Assembly: GCF_000426385.1 (NCBI RefSeq)
Contig: NZ_AUFG01000029.1
Location: 1-47,913, forward strand
Direction of reading: 5' to 3'
Length of the DNA stretch: 47,913 bases
DNA from: Arsenicicoccus bolidensis DSM 15745
GTDB lineage: Bacteria; Actinomycetota; Actinomycetes; Actinomycetales; Dermatophilaceae
Of this stretch, positions 33,197 through 46,192 are shown piece by piece; within the stretch, counting starts at the first letter, position 1, and each line of letters opens with the position of its first letter. The notes under the pieces were generated by a model, which saw nothing but the letters and a program-made list of their open reading frames with translations, ran no database searches and was not told the origin of the DNA. The translations under genes and the position numbers were made by a program.

Positions 33197-34330
33197 GTGA
33201 AGTTCCGACTCGAGCGTGAGGTCCTCACCGAGGCGGTCACCTGGGTGGCCCGCGCACTGCCCAACCGCCCGCCCACCCCGGTGCTGGCCGGTGTCCTGAT
33301 CGAGGCCAAGGACGACGACACCGTCACGCTGTCGGCCTTCGACTACGAGATCTCCGCCCGGCTCACCATCGCGGCCGAGGTCACCGAGGCCGGGTCCGCC
33401 CTGGTCAACGGCCGCCTGCTCGCCGACATCTGCCGCAACCTGCCCGCCAAGCCGGCCGAGCTCGCCACCGACGGCTCCAAGGTCCAGCTCACCTGCGGCT
33501 CCAGCCGCTTCGCGCTCCTGCAGATGCCGGTCAGCGACTACCCCACCCTGCCCAGCAGCCCGGAGCCCAGCGGCTCGATCGACGGCACGACCTTCACCCA
33601 GGCCGTGGCCCAGGTGCACGTGGCGGCCGACCGCGGCGACACCCTGCCGATCCTCACCGGCGTCCGCGTCGAGATCGACGACGACAAGATGACGCTGCTG
33701 GCGACCGACCGCTACCGCCTGGCGATGCGCGAGCTCACCTGGAGCCCGTCCGCGCCCGGCACCGCCCACGTCGCGCTGATCCCGGCGCGCCTGCTCTCCG
33801 ACACCGCGAAATCCCTCGGTGCGTCCGGCTCGGTCGAGATCGCCTTGGGTGACGCGGCCGGCGGCGACGGCCTGGTCGGCTTCGAGGCCGGCACCCGCCG
33901 CACGACGACCCGCCTGCTCGACGGCGAGTACCCCAAGGTCACGTCGATCTTTCCGTCCTCGGTCGACAGCGAGGCCGTCGTCGAGACGGCGGCGCTGGTC
34001 GAGGCCGTCAAGCGCGTCGCCCTGGTCGCCGAGCGCAACACCCCGGTGCGGCTGCGCTTCACCGACGGACAGCTCGCCATCGAGGCCGGCGCCGGCGACG
34101 ACGCGCAGGCCAGCGAGGCGGTGCCGTGCACGATGACCGGCCCGGAGCTCGAGATCGGCTTCAACCCGCACTTCCTGCTCGACGGCCTCGGAGCCCTCGG
34201 CACCTCGCACTGCCGCCTGCAGTTCACCCAGCCCAGCCGCCCGGCCGTGCTCGTCGGCCAGGCCGACGCCGACGCCGAGCCGGACATGAGCTATCGCTAC
34301 GTCCTGATGCCGGTCCGCTTCCCCGCCTGA
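33197..34330 (+). CDS. dnaN: DNA polymerase III subunit beta (sliding clamp)
   Basis: 377 residues from a GTG behind GAGGAG. The clamp dimer encircles DNA and tethers the polymerase. MKFRLEREVLTEAVTWVARALPNRPPTPVLAGVLIEA is the canonical beginning, LPILTGVRVEIDDDKMTLLATDRYRLAMRE begins domain II, and the C-terminus VLMPVRFPA matches the clamp end. The three-domain length is normal. A 14-bp tandem repeat immediately follows the stop. Confidence 0.98.
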   Translation: MKFRLEREVLTEAVTWVARALPNRPPTPVLAGVLIEAKDDDTVTLSAFDYEISARLTIAAEVTEAGSALVNGRLLADICRNLPAKPAELATDGSKVQLTCGSSRFALLQMPVSDYPTLPSSPEPSGSIDGTTFTQAVAQVHVAADRGDTLPILTGVRVEIDDDKMTLLATDRYRLAMRELTWSPSAPGTAHVALIPARLLSDTAKSLGASGSVEIALGDAAGGDGLVGFEAGTRRTTTRLLDGEYPKVTSIFPSSVDSEAVVETAALVEAVKRVALVAERNTPVRLRFTDGQLAIEAGAGDDAQASEAVPCTMTGPELEIGFNPHFLLDGLGALGTSHCRLQFTQPSRPAVLVGQADADAEPDMSYRYVLMPVRFPA

Positions 34331-34361
34331 CCTGCCACCCCTGACCTGCCACCCCTGACCG
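34328..34361. repeat. Short tandem repeat after dnaN
   Basis: TGACCTGCCACCCC occurs twice in tandem (34328-34355) and a third TGACC follows; the first TGA is the dnaN stop codon. Confidence 0.8.
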
Positions 34362-34428
34362 ATCACCACCGCACCCCACCAGCCCCGACCTCCTCGTCGG
34401 CGCCCACCGCGCCAGGAAAGGTTCTCCC

Positions 34429-35433
34429 ATGCAGCTCGGACTCATCGGCCTCGGCAAGATGGGCGGCAACATGCGCGACCGCATCCGTGCGGCCGGGCAC
34501 GAGGTCGTCGGCTACGACCGCAACCCCGACGTCAGCGACGCCACCTCCCTCGAGGACCTGGTGGGCAGGCTCGAGGCACCGCGCACCGTGTGGGTCATGG
34601 TCCCCGCCGGTGACCCCACCCGCGAGACGATCAAGCAGCTGTCCGAGGTTCTCGACGAGGGCGACCTCGTGATCGACGGCGGCAACAGCAAGTTCACCGA
34701 CGACGCCGTCAACGCCGAGCTGCTGGCCGGCCAGGGCATCGGCTACCTCGACTGCGGCGTCTCGGGCGGCATCTGGGGCAAGGACAACGGCTACGGCCTG
34801 ATGTGCGGCGGCGGCGACGAGCTCGTCGAGCGCGCGATGCCGATCTTCGACGCGCTGCGCCCCGAGGGCCCGCGCGAGGAGGGCTTCGTCCACGCGGGCA
34901 AGGTCGGCGCCGGCCACTACGCCAAGATGGTGCACAACGGCATCGAGTACGGCCTGATGCACGCGTACGCCGAGGGCTTCGAGCTGCTCATGGCCAAGGA
35001 CATCGTCGAGGACGTCGAGGGCTGCTTCAAGGCGTGGACCCGCGGCACCGTGGTGCGGTCCTGGCTGCTCGACCTCATGGTCAAGGCGCTCGAGGAGACC
35101 CCCGACCTCGAGGGCATCAGCGAGTTCACGACGGACTCCGGCGAGGGTCGCTGGACCCTCGAGGAGGCCATCGAGCTCGCCGTCCCCATGCCGGTGCTCG
35201 CCGCCTCGCTGTTCGCGCGCTTCCAGTCGCGCCAGGAGAACTCCCCCGCCATGCAGGCCGTCGCCGCGCTGCGCGGCCAGTTCGGCGGTCACGCCGTGCA
35301 GATGCTCGAGGGCACACCCAAGTCCGACGTCCACCACGGCGCCGAGGTGAAGGGCGACGACACGGGCGCCAAGGCCGAGGGCCGTCAGGGTGGCGGGGAC
35401 GAGTCCGGCACCCAGGACCTGCAGCAGCACTGA
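34429..35433 (+). CDS. gnd: 6-phosphogluconate dehydrogenase, decarboxylating (short NAD-type)
   Basis: 334 residues. It oxidises 6-phosphogluconate to ribulose-5-phosphate and CO2. The Rossmann motif [12 protein letters not shown] (3-14), VWVMVPAG, the substrate motif [21 protein letters not shown] and the catalytic segment [21 protein letters not shown] (Lys and Asn) are present. The roughly 300-residue length with the HHGAEVK tail fits the short GndA-type enzymes rather than the 470-residue E. coli form. Its place between dnaN and recF is typical for many actinobacteria but is functionally unrelated to replication. The last 30 residues are a Gly/Asp/Gln-rich extension. recF starts one base after the stop. 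Confidence 0.95.
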   Translation: MQLGLIGLGKMGGNMRDRIRAAGHEVVGYDRNPDVSDATSLEDLVGRLEAPRTVWVMVPAGDPTRETIKQLSEVLDEGDLVIDGGNSKFTDDAVNAELLAGQGIGYLDCGVSGGIWGKDNGYGLMCGGGDELVERAMPIFDALRPEGPREEGFVHAGKVGAGHYAKMVHNGIEYGLMHAYAEGFELLMAKDIVEDVEGCFKAWTRGTVVRSWLLDLMVKALEETPDLEGISEFTTDSGEGRWTLEEAIELAVPMPVLAASLFARFQSRQENSPAMQAVAALRGQFGGHAVQMLEGTPKSDVHHGAEVKGDDTGAKAEGRQGGGDESGTQDLQQH

Positions 35434-35434
35434 G

Positions 35435-36646
35435 GTGTACGTCCGGCACCTGTCCCTCGGCAGCTTCCGCAGCTACGAGACCGCGGAGCTGCCGCTGGGA
35501 CCGGGTGTCACGACCTTCGAGGGCCTGAACGGCCAGGGCAAGACCAACCTGGTCGAGGCCATCGGCTACCTCGCGACGCTGGGCTCGCACCGGGTCGCGC
35601 AGGACGCGCCCCTCGTGCGTCATGGCGCCGAGGAGGCGATCGTGCGCGGCGTGGTCGTGCGGGACGGCCGCGAGACGCTGATCGAGCTCGAGATCACCCC
35701 CGGCCGGGCCAACCGGGCCAAGCTCAACCGCTCCCCCGTGACCCGCACCCGGGAGGTGCTGGGGTCGCTGCGGACGGTGCTCTTCGCCCCCGAGGACCTC
35801 GCCCTGGTCAAGGGGGACCCCTCCGAGCGCCGGCGCTTCCTCGACGACCTGCTCGTCCAGCGCCAACCCCGCTGGGCCGGGGTCCGCGCCGACTACGACA
35901 AGGTCGTCAAGCAGCGCAACGCCCTGCTCAAGTCCGCCGCACCGGTCCTGCGCAAGGGCTCGCGCCGGCGATCGGCATACGACCAAGCACCGGTGGAGGA
36001 CTCCCGTGCGAGCGCCCTGCACACCCTGGACGTGTGGGACCAGCACCTCGCGCAGGTCGGGTCGAGCCTGCTCTATGCCCGGCTGCGCCTGCTGCGCGAC
36101 CTCGGCCCCTATCTGGCGCAGGCCTATGACGAGGTGAGCGCGGGACAGTCCGACGCACGGGTCACCTATCGCTCGTCCCTGCACGAGGAGGCGGCCGCTC
36201 GCCTCGCCGAGGGCGAGGTGCCCGAGATCCCCGAGCTCGCCGAGCTGATCGTGGACTCGCTGGCCCGGGTCCGGGACCAGGAGGTCGAGCGCGGGATCAC
36301 GCTGGTCGGGCCGCACCGCGACGACCTCGTCCTGGGGCTCGGAGACCTGCCGGCCAAGGGCTACGCCTCCCACGGCGAGTCCTGGTCCTTCGCGCTCGGG
36401 CTGAGGCTCGCGGCCTTCCAGCTGCTCCGCACGGACCTGCGCGAGGACCCGGTCCTGATCCTCGACGACGTCTTCGCCGAGCTCGACGCCGGACGACGCT
36501 CGCGGCTCGCCGGTCTCGTGGCGGACTGCGAGCAGGTGCTCATCACCGCGGCAGTCGGTGACGACATCCCGTCCGAGCTCGGCGAGAGTGCGCGGTTCCA
36601 CGTGAAACGCGGGGAGGTGAACCCCGTTGAGCAGCCAGCCTCCTGA
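35435..36646 (+). CDS. recF: DNA replication and repair protein RecF
   Basis: 403 residues from the GTG at 35435 ([19 protein letters not shown]). RecF loads RecA at gapped DNA with RecO and RecR. Walker [10 protein letters not shown] (30-38), the LGSHR motif, the signature region and Walker [20 protein letters not shown], with [10 protein letters not shown] after it, are present. The C-terminal coding part includes a degenerate parS-like sequence (36594-36609). The 3' end overlaps dciA by 20 bp. Confidence 0.97.
   Translation: MYVRHLSLGSFRSYETAELPLGPGVTTFEGLNGQGKTNLVEAIGYLATLGSHRVAQDAPLVRHGAEEAIVRGVVVRDGRETLIELEITPGRANRAKLNRSPVTRTREVLGSLRTVLFAPEDLALVKGDPSERRRFLDDLLVQRQPRWAGVRADYDKVVKQRNALLKSAAPVLRKGSRRRSAYDQAPVEDSRASALHTLDVWDQHLAQVGSSLLYARLRLLRDLGPYLAQAYDEVSAGQSDARVTYRSSLHEEAAARLAEGEVPEIPELAELIVDSLARVRDQEVERGITLVGPHRDDLVLGLGDLPAKGYASHGESWSFALGLRLAAFQLLRTDLREDPVLILDDVFAELDAGRRSRLAGLVADCEQVLITAAVGDDIPSELGESARFHVKRGEVNPVEQPAS
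36594..36609. other. parS-like site 6 (degenerate), in recF
   Basis: GGTTCCACGTGAAACG differs from the consensus at positions 1, 5 and 16 and is nearly the same as site 1. It is inside the recF coding end (reading FHVKR). Confidence 0.55.
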
Positions 36647-37244
36647 CCAGCCGTATGACGGGGCCCCGCCCGACGACGCCGCGGGCCGTGCGGCCGAGCG
36701 GGACGATCACGCCGACGAGCCGGACCCCCGCCTGGACCCGGACGCGGCCAGAACGGCAGCGTCCGCCGCGCTGCTGCGGGCCCGGACGGTGGCCAAGGGC
36801 AAGGGCCTGCGCCCCGGCTCGATGGCCAAGCGACGTCGCCGTCCGTCGGAGGTGATGCTGAGCGGCTCGGCCGCCGAGGTCGACGGACGAGACCCGCTCC
36901 TGCTCGGGGACACCCTCGAGCGCCTGGTGGCCGGCCGGGGCTGGCAGTCGGACGTCAAGGTCGGGTCGGTGATGGGGCGCTGGCCGCAGGTCGTGGGGTC
37001 CGACGTGGCGGAGCACAGCGAGCCGGTGACCTTCGACGAGGGGGTGCTGACGGTGCGGGCGTCGTCGACGGCGTGGGCCACCCAGCTGCGGCTCATGGCG
37101 TCGACGATCCTCGGGCGGTTGTCGGCCGAGGTGGGCGAGGGGGTCGTGGAGGAGCTGCGGGTCGTCGGGCCGAGCGCCCCGCGGTGGGGGCACGGGCGCC
37201 GACGCGCCACGGACGGGCGGGGCCCGCGGGACACCTACGGCTGA
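36627..37244 (+). CDS. dciA: DUF721 protein, DciA-like replicative helicase loader
   Basis: 205 residues from a TTG start (36627), which follows GGGGAGG by nine bases; no ATG or GTG fits in this frame. The N-terminal 60 residues are acidic and low-complexity. The DUF721 domain (about 88-185) shows [51 protein letters not shown] and [15 protein letters not shown]. DciA assists loading of the replicative helicase in bacteria lacking DnaC/DnaI; the mycobacterial gene is Rv0004, in the same place. The convergent lipoprotein gene ends only 10 bp away. Confidence 0.92.
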   Translation: MSSQPPDQPYDGAPPDDAAGRAAERDDHADEPDPRLDPDAARTAASAALLRARTVAKGKGLRPGSMAKRRRRPSEVMLSGSAAEVDGRDPLLLGDTLERLVAGRGWQSDVKVGSVMGRWPQVVGSDVAEHSEPVTFDEGVLTVRASSTAWATQLRLMASTILGRLSAEVGEGVVEELRVVGPSAPRWGHGRRRATDGRGPRDTYG

Positions 37245-37254
37245 GCCACTGACC

Positions 37255-37986
37255 TCAGGGGGCGGTCGAGTAGGTCGCGACGACGACGTCCATGACCTTC
37301 TTGACCGTGGCGGCGTCGGCCGCGCCGATCGCGATCACGTCCTGCTGGCCCTGGCTGGTGACCGCGAGCTGGGAGCCGTGCAGGACGGTGCCGTCGACGG
37401 TGGCGTGGTAGTCGCCGCGCACGCCCGGCCCCACCGCGGTCTGCGGCTTGCTCTGGGCGTCGAGGGTGCCGGTCTCGCCGCGGGTGCCGGAGGTGAGCTG
37501 GTCGCCGTCCTCGAAGGTTCCCCCGCCGATGGCGCGGATCAGCAGGTTGGGCGCCGTCTCCCCGGTGTTGGGCCCCACCGCGATCGCGAACGCCCCGGAC
37601 GACACGAGACTCGTGAGCTCCGTCTCGGTGTAGCCGAGGTCCGCCGCGGCCTTGGCGTAGGCAGGCGTCCCCTTCTGGTCGCGCAGGGTGGCGACGTCCA
37701 GGGCCTTCCAGGTCGTGGGGATGGCGAGGCGGGTGCCGAGCGCGGGCACCGTCAACCACTGGTGACCCTTGGGGAGGGCGACGGCTGCGGCGGGGGTGCT
37801 GGCGGTGCTGGCGGTGCTCGTCGCGCCGCTCGACGTCCCTGACCCCGACGCCGAGGCGGATGCGGAACTGGGAGAGGCGGTGGTGGAGGCGGTGGTGGAG
37901 GTCGTCGCGGCGCCGGAGCCGCCCGAGCAGGCGGTCACCAGGGCGATCGAGGAGGCGAGGGCTGCGAGGGCGAGACGACGATCCAT
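37255..37986 (-). CDS. Putative secreted lipoprotein
   Basis: 243 residues with a lipoprotein signal MDRRLALAALASSIALVTAC, lipobox LVTAC and acylated Cys 20. A Ser/Thr/Ala-rich spacer (about 21-65) leads to a folded part with GHQWLTVPALGTRLAIPTTWKALD and repeated small beta motifs, reminiscent of LpqN/Mog1-like domains, but I do not recognise the family firmly. A membrane-surface role is inferred from the signal only. It does not belong to the conserved dnaA-gyrA cluster. Confidence 0.75.
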   Translation of the reverse strand: MDRRLALAALASSIALVTACSGGSGAATTSTTASTTASPSSASASASGSGTSSGATSTASTASTPAAAVALPKGHQWLTVPALGTRLAIPTTWKALDVATLRDQKGTPAYAKAAADLGYTETELTSLVSSGAFAIAVGPNTGETAPNLLIRAIGGGTFEDGDQLTSGTRGETGTLDAQSKPQTAVGPGVRGDYHATVDGTVLHGSQLAVTSQGQQDVIAIGAADAATVKKVMDVVVATYSTAP

Positions 37987-38036
37987 GCCTTCACGGTAGA
38001 CGACTAGTCAGACGACAGGACAGACGACAGGATGCG

Positions 38037-38420
38037 TCACCCGTGCTTGCGCACGTGCTCCGACCCCGCGACGAGCAGGCCCTGCAGTGGCAGCCGGCCG
38101 TAGGCGATGGCCTGCAGCTTGGCCGGCTTGCGCCGCCAGTTCCACGCCATCTGCACGTTGGCCGGGAACACCGCGACGAACAGCGCCGTCGCCGCCGCGC
38201 CACCCAGCCGGCGGGTCTGCGGCACCGCCAGCAGCGCCGCGGTGGCGAGCTCCGCCACGCCGGAGCCGTAGGTGTACCACCGAGCCGGCCCGGGCAGCGC
38301 CGGCGGCACGATCGAGTCGAAGGGGCGCGGCTTGCGGAAGTGCTGGACCCCCGCGACGGTCAGCAGGCCGACCAGGGCGAGCGTCGTTCGGGGGGCGTGG
38401 GAGGCGGCGTCGGGCGTCAT
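38037..38420 (-). CDS. DoxX-like small membrane protein
   Basis: 127 residues with four hydrophobic segments. The pattern LVGLLTVAGVQHFRKPRPFDSIVPPALPGPARWYTYGSGVAELATAALL and VFPANVQMAWNW is typical of the DoxX-like family, whose function is mostly unknown (some members are linked to redox stress complexes). Divergent from the hotdog gene with a 62-bp gap containing both start regions. Confidence 0.8.
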   Translation of the reverse strand: MTPDAASHAPRTTLALVGLLTVAGVQHFRKPRPFDSIVPPALPGPARWYTYGSGVAELATAALLAVPQTRRLGGAAATALFVAVFPANVQMAWNWRRKPAKLQAIAYGRLPLQGLLVAGSEHVRKHG

Positions 38421-38482
38421 ACGGCAGACCCTAGGTCCTCGCCCGAGGTCTCAGGAGCCCTGGGCGGGGGCAAGTCACGAGA

Positions 38483-38881
38483 ATGACCTTCCTCGACACT
38501 CTCGGCGTCACCGGCAGCGACCCCTCGGCCACGGACCGTCCCGGTGACGACGCCGGGCTGCGCGTCACGCCCACCGACGAGCACAGCAACGTCAACGGCG
38601 GCGTGCACGGCGGGCTGCTCGGCACCCTCCTCGACTCCGTCATGGGCGACGCCGTTCGCTCCGACCTGCCCGACGGCAAGAGCGCCGTGACCGTCTCGCT
38701 CACCGTGACCTTCCTCTCCGGGGCCAAGGTCGGCGAGGAGCTGCTCGCCAGCGCCGAGGTCCGCAAGCAGGGAGGATCGCTCGTCATGGTCGAGGGCGAC
38801 GTGGTCCGCGCCGAGGACGACAAGGCCATCGCCCACGGCGTCGCCACGTTCTCGGTGATCGACGTGACCGACGGGGACTGA
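38483..38881 (+). CDS. Hotdog-fold thioesterase, PaaI family
   Basis: 132 residues. The helix motif NVNGGVHGGLLGTLLDSVMGDAV contains the HGG and the acidic Asp expected at the acyl-CoA thioesterase active site, and VTVSLTVTFLSGAKVGEELLASAEV forms the following strands. It probably hydrolyses aryl- or acyl-CoA esters in the cytosol. Eight bases before the FUSC gene, so likely co-transcribed. Confidence 0.85.
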   Translation: MTFLDTLGVTGSDPSATDRPGDDAGLRVTPTDEHSNVNGGVHGGLLGTLLDSVMGDAVRSDLPDGKSAVTVSLTVTFLSGAKVGEELLASAEVRKQGGSLVMVEGDVVRAEDDKAIAHGVATFSVIDVTDGD

Positions 38882-38889
38882 CGCGCGGG

Positions 38890-40716
38890 ATGATGGTGGC
38901 GATGAGCTCTCCCAGCCTGCGCCGCCACACGCGCACGATCCTGCGCCTCAACCCCTCACCGCCGCGATGGCCGGTCGCGGTCAAGGCCGCCGTGGCCATG
39001 GCGGTGCCCCTGTCCGTCGGGCAGCTGGCCGGGCACCTGTCCCTCGGTCTCGTGGCGAGCCTCGGGGTCTTCACCATCCTGTATGGCGCCACCGCGCCCG
39101 GCCGCTTCCGGGCCCGGGTCATGGCGCTGGCCGCCCTCGGCCTGACCGGGGCGGTGGCGCTGGGGGCGATGACGGCGGGCCACCCCGTCGTGACGGTCGC
39201 GGTGCTCGTGGTGGTGGCGATGGTCGCGGCGTTCGTGTGCGTGGCGCTCAAGGTCGGGCCACCCGGCTCCTACTTCTTCGTCCTGGTGCTGGGCGTGGGC
39301 AATCTCGCGGTCACCCACGGCGCGGCTCCCTGGAGCGTGGTGGCGCTGACCTTCGCCGGAGCGGTGTCGGCGTGGGTGATCGGCATGGCGGACCTGCTCG
39401 TGGCGCCGCACCGGGCCGAGCAGCGGGCGACCGAGGCGGCGGAGGGCGCCATACGGGCGTTTGCCGCCGGTGTCCCCCAGGACCCGGCTGACCCGGCCCC
39501 AGAGCCCGGCAAGGACGACGACGGCGACCTCGAGGCGCTGCGAGCGAGCGCCTCGGGCGCGCTGCACCGGGCCTGGACCGCCGTCACCGACGGTGGTCGG
39601 CCCCCACGGCTGGTGGAGCGCCTGGAGCGCGCCCAGCTCACCTATGCCGCCGCGAGCGCACGCCTGGCCGGGGCCCGGCTGGGCGTCGAGCCCCGACCGT
39701 GGGGATCGGTGGACGACGAGGCCGCCGATCACGACGTCCGGAGCGGCGAGCAGGAGCCACTCGTCGATGCGGCCGTCGACGCCGAGCAGCTGCGCGACAC
39801 CGCCCTCGGTCGACCCGGTGCGGGCTACCTGCTGCGGGAGGCGGCGCGATGGCCGTCAGAGGTGCTGCTCATGGTGCTGCGCGTGGGTCTGGCCACCACG
39901 TTCGCCGGTCTGGTCGCGCACGTCCTGCACCAGGGCCACGTCTACTGGGCCGTCTGCTTCGCCGCGCTGGTCCTGCACCAGGGCGGCACCCGCGAGGTCC
40001 AGACCGTCCGCGGCGTGCATCGCACCCTCGGGACGCTGGTCGGGCTCCTGATCTTTGCGGGGCTGCTGGCGCTGGACCCGCAGGGCTGGTGGCTGGTGGT
40101 CGTCGTGGCCGGCATGCAGCTGGTCGTGGAGCTGCTCATCACGCGCAACTACGCGCTCGCCGTGGTCGTGATCACCCCGCTCGCCCTCACCATCGGTATG
40201 GCGTCCGCCCCGGGCGAGCCCGTGTCCTCGGTGGTGGCGGACCGCCTGGTCGACACGCTCGTCGGCGTGGCGTGCGCCCTGCTCGTGCTCTGGGCGACGG
40301 GTCGACGGGCGCCGGAGGTCGTGCTGCGAGCGCACGCCCGGCGGGTCGTCGTCGCGACCGAGCGCGTCATGGTGGACCTCGCCGCCGGCGCCCTCGAGAC
40401 GCGGGACGCGCTGGACCACAGACGCAACCTCTACTACGAGCTGCTCGAGTCCGACGTCGTCGCCCGACGAGCGCTGGCCGACAGCCGCGACGCCGTCGGT
40501 CCCTATCACCGGATGGAGCGCTCGCTGGCCGCGCTCGGCTATCTCGTGCTCGGGGCGTGCTGGCACCCGGACATCCGCCGGGCGCACGCGGCCTTCGACC
40601 GGGCGCGGGGCCCGCTGGAGCGGATCATGGCCGACCCCGTCACCACGCCGCGCCCCGCCGAGGCCATCGAGCGCGACGTGCGTGAGGTCGAGGAGCTCGT
40701 GCTGAGCCTCCGCTGA
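38890..40716 (+). CDS. FUSC family membrane protein (aromatic acid exporter-like)
   Basis: 608 residues. Two sets of hydrophobic helices (about 30-170 and 325-480) are separated by a charged cytoplasmic region (about 175-310) and followed by a helical C-terminal domain. The second set, LLMVLRVGLATTFAGLVAHVLHQGHVYWAVCFAALVLHQGGTREVQTVRGVHRTLGTLVG, is the FUSC/DUF2955-type core (HxYW and RxxGTxxG). Such proteins export aromatic or other organic acids. ATG at 38890 overlaps a second ATG at 38902; the latter (MSSPSL) may be the real start. Function beyond family is unknown. Confidence 0.85.
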   Translation: MMVAMSSPSLRRHTRTILRLNPSPPRWPVAVKAAVAMAVPLSVGQLAGHLSLGLVASLGVFTILYGATAPGRFRARVMALAALGLTGAVALGAMTAGHPVVTVAVLVVVAMVAAFVCVALKVGPPGSYFFVLVLGVGNLAVTHGAAPWSVVALTFAGAVSAWVIGMADLLVAPHRAEQRATEAAEGAIRAFAAGVPQDPADPAPEPGKDDDGDLEALRASASGALHRAWTAVTDGGRPPRLVERLERAQLTYAAASARLAGARLGVEPRPWGSVDDEAADHDVRSGEQEPLVDAAVDAEQLRDTALGRPGAGYLLREAARWPSEVLLMVLRVGLATTFAGLVAHVLHQGHVYWAVCFAALVLHQGGTREVQTVRGVHRTLGTLVGLLIFAGLLALDPQGWWLVVVVAGMQLVVELLITRNYALAVVVITPLALTIGMASAPGEPVSSVVADRLVDTLVGVACALLVLWATGRRAPEVVLRAHARRVVVATERVMVDLAAGALETRDALDHRRNLYYELLESDVVARRALADSRDAVGPYHRMERSLAALGYLVLGACWHPDIRRAHAAFDRARGPLERIMADPVTTPRPAEAIERDVREVEELVLSLR

Positions 40717-43318
<2,602 letters not shown>

Positions 43319-43348
43319 TCTCGCGCAGGACGACGGTGGAGCTTCACT

Positions 43349-43423
43349 GCTGGGCGGCGGGCCTACCATCCGCCGCTCGTTCCTCGCGGCTCCCGCCAAG
43401 CCCTCCACGGCCCGCCGCCCAGC
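43349..43423 (+). promoter_or_regulatory. 15-bp inverted repeat in the gyrB-gyrA spacer
   Basis: GCTGGGCGGCGGGCC (43349-43363) and GGCCCGCCGCCCAGC (43409-43423) form a perfect stem. Its 45-nt loop contains a second GCCGC/GCGGC stem (43372-43376 and 43386-43390). The spacer is 189 nt with no gene. The structure ends 85 nt before the gyrA start and could act as attenuator, processing site or partial terminator. Confidence 0.6.
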
Positions 43424-43507
43424 CGTTCCGCTCCGGGCCGGTCTCCCTGCGGCTCGTGACCACCAGCACCCTTCTTGCACCTTCGCCCGACGAGAGGCCG
43501 TTGACGC

Positions 43508-46192
43508 ATGAGTGAGCAGACTCCTCCTACTGTTGATCGGGTCGAGCCGGTCGACCTGAACTCCGAGATGCAGCGCAGCTACATCGAGTACGCCATGAGC
43601 GTCATCGTCAGCCGCGCGCTCCCGGACGTGCGGGACGGGCTCAAGCCCGTGCACCGTCGCATCGTCTACGGCATGTATGACGGGGGTTACCGCCCCGACC
43701 GGGGCTACAACAAGTGCTCCCGCGTCGTCGGTGACGTCATGGGTCACTACCACCCGCACGGCGACTCGGCGATCTACGACGCCATCGTGCGGCTGGTGCA
43801 GCCGTGGTCGCTGCGCTACCCGCTGATCGACGGGCAGGGCAACTTCGGGTCGCCGGGCAACGACGGCGCGGCCGCGCCGCGATACACCGAGTGCCGCATG
43901 ATGCCGCTCGCCATGGAGATGGTGCGCGACATCCACGAGGAGACCGTCGACTTCAAGGACAACTACGACGGCAAGACCCGCGAGCCCGAGGTCCTGCCGG
44001 CGCGGTTCCCCAACCTGCTGGTCAACGGCTCGTCGGGCATCGCGGTCGGCATGGCCACCCAGATCCCGCCGCACAACCTGCGCGAGGTCGCGAGCGCGGT
44101 GGAGTGGCTGCTCGAGCACCCCGAGGCGTCTCGCGAGGACCTGCTCGAGGCGTGCATGCAGCGCATCAAGGGCCCGGACTTCCCCACGGGCGCGCTGATC
44201 CTGGGCCGTCGCGGCATCGAGGACGCCTACCGCACGGGTCGCGGGTCGGTCGTCATGCGGGCGGTCGTCAACGTCGAGGAGATCCAGGGCCGGCAGTGCC
44301 TGGTCGTCACGGAGCTCCCGTACCAGGTCAACCCGGACGCGCTGGCGCTCAAGATCGCCGAGCTCGCCAAGGAGGGCCGCCTGCAGGGCATCGCCGACAT
44401 CCGTGACGAGACGTCCGGCCGCACCGGCCAGCGCCTCGTGATCGTGCTCAAGCGCGATGCCGTGGCCAAGGTCGTGCTCAACAACCTCTACAAGCACACG
44501 CAGCTGCAGCAGTCCTTCGGCGCCAACATGCTGGCGCTGGTCGACGGGGTGCCGCGCACGCTGCCGGTCGGCGCGTTCATCCGCTACTGGGTGGAGCACC
44601 AGGTCGAGGTCATCGTGCGCCGCACGAAGTACCGCCTGCGCAAGGCCGAGGAGCGCATCCACATCCTGCGCGGCCTGCTCAAGGCCCTCGACGCCCTCGA
44701 CGAGGTCATCGCCCTGATCCGCGCCTCGCGCACGGTCGAGGTGGCGCGTGACGGGCTGATCGACCTGCTGGAGATCGACGAGATCCAGGCGATGGCGATC
44801 CTCGACATGCAGCTGCGTCGCCTCGCCGCCCTCGAGCGGCAGAAGATCATCGACGAGCACAACGAGCTCCAGGCCAAGATCGACGACTTCAACGACATCC
44901 TGGCCAAGCCCGAGCGGCAGCGGCAGATCATCAAGGACGAGCTCGGCGAGCTGGTCGACAAGTATGGCGACGCCCGCCGCACCGAGATCGTCCCCTACGA
45001 CGGCGACATGTCCATGGAGGACCTGATCCCCGAGGAGGACGTGGTCGTCACCATCACGCGTGGCGGCTACGCCAAGCGCACCGTCACCCGTGAGTACCGC
45101 TCGCAGCACCGCGGTGGCAAGGGTGTGCGTGGCGCCTCGCTGCGGGGTGACGACATCGTGGAGCACTTCTTCACGACGACGACGCACCACTGGTTGCTGT
45201 TCTTCACCAACCTCGGTCGCGTCTACCGGGCCAAGGCCTACGAGCTGCCGGAGGGCTCGCGCGAGTCCAAGGGTCAGCACGTCGCCAACCTCATGGCCTT
45301 CCAGCCGGGGGAGAAGATCGCGCAGGTCCTGGCGATCCAGGACTACATCAACGTCCCCTACCTGGTCCTCGCGACCCGCAACGGCCTGGTCAAGAAGTCC
45401 CGCCTGGACGACTACGACTCCAACCGCTCCGGCGGCCTCATCGCGATCAACCTGCGCGACGGGGACGAGCTCGTGGGCGCCTCCCTGGCGTCGGCGGCTG
45501 ACGACCTGCTGCTCGTGTCGGTCAAGGGTCAGTCGGTGCGGTTCACGGCGACCGACGACACGCTGCGGCCGATGGGTCGCTCGACCTCGGGCGTGACGGG
45601 CATGAAGTTCCGCGACGGCGACTCGCTGCTGGCGATGAACGTCATCGAGGACGGCACCGACCCGGACGTCTTCGTGGTGTTCGAGAACGGCCTGGCCAAG
45701 CGGACGCTCTCGTCGGAGTACCCCGTCAAGGGCCGCGCGACGCTCGGGGTGCTCGTGGCCAAGGCCTCCGACCGTGGCGGCGACCTCGTCGGCGCGCTGG
45801 TCGTGTCGCCGGAGGACGAGGTCATGCTCGTCATGGAGAAGGGCCGGATCGTGCGCTCCCGCGTGGACGAGGTCCGCTACACCGGGCGCAACACGCAGGG
45901 CGTGACCTTTGCCAACCCCGGCAAGAACGACGCCATCGTGGCCGTGGCCCGCAACGTCGAGCGCGCCGCGGAGGAGGAGCTCGAGGACGCGGGCGAGTCC
46001 GCCCCCGGGGGTGGTGACGACGCCGGTATGCCGGGCGCCGGCGCCTCGGACGGCACCGACACGGGCGCCGGCGACGGCGCTGCGAGCACGACGGAGCCGT
46101 CCGCAGGCACTAGCGTGGCCGGGGAGAGCGACGAGACGGACGTGTCCGGCGACGCGACCACAGCCGAGGACCCGCAGGAGGACGACCAGTGA
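43508..46192 (+). CDS. gyrA: DNA gyrase subunit A
   Basis: 894 residues. The breakage-reunion domain has [28 protein letters not shown], the quinolone region [10 protein letters not shown] (82-91, with Ser 87 and Asp 91 in the sensitive state) and the catalytic Tyr 126 in [10 protein letters not shown]. The C-terminal wrapping domain carries the GyrA box as QHRGGKG (533-539, His in place of the usual Arg/Lys) and six beta-pinwheel blades. Residues about 821-894 form an acidic Gly/Asp/Thr-rich tail. GTGA overlap couples it to the DUF3566 gene. Confidence 0.97.
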   Translation: MSEQTPPTVDRVEPVDLNSEMQRSYIEYAMSVIVSRALPDVRDGLKPVHRRIVYGMYDGGYRPDRGYNKCSRVVGDVMGHYHPHGDSAIYDAIVRLVQPWSLRYPLIDGQGNFGSPGNDGAAAPRYTECRMMPLAMEMVRDIHEETVDFKDNYDGKTREPEVLPARFPNLLVNGSSGIAVGMATQIPPHNLREVASAVEWLLEHPEASREDLLEACMQRIKGPDFPTGALILGRRGIEDAYRTGRGSVVMRAVVNVEEIQGRQCLVVTELPYQVNPDALALKIAELAKEGRLQGIADIRDETSGRTGQRLVIVLKRDAVAKVVLNNLYKHTQLQQSFGANMLALVDGVPRTLPVGAFIRYWVEHQVEVIVRRTKYRLRKAEERIHILRGLLKALDALDEVIALIRASRTVEVARDGLIDLLEIDEIQAMAILDMQLRRLAALERQKIIDEHNELQAKIDDFNDILAKPERQRQIIKDELGELVDKYGDARRTEIVPYDGDMSMEDLIPEEDVVVTITRGGYAKRTVTREYRSQHRGGKGVRGASLRGDDIVEHFFTTTTHHWLLFFTNLGRVYRAKAYELPEGSRESKGQHVANLMAFQPGEKIAQVLAIQDYINVPYLVLATRNGLVKKSRLDDYDSNRSGGLIAINLRDGDELVGASLASAADDLLLVSVKGQSVRFTATDDTLRPMGRSTSGVTGMKFRDGDSLLAMNVIEDGTDPDVFVVFENGLAKRTLSSEYPVKGRATLGVLVAKASDRGGDLVGALVVSPEDEVMLVMEKGRIVRSRVDEVRYTGRNTQGVTFANPGKNDAIVAVARNVERAAEEELEDAGESAPGGGDDAGMPGAGASDGTDTGAGDGAASTTEPSAGTSVAGESDETDVSGDATTAEDPQEDDQ

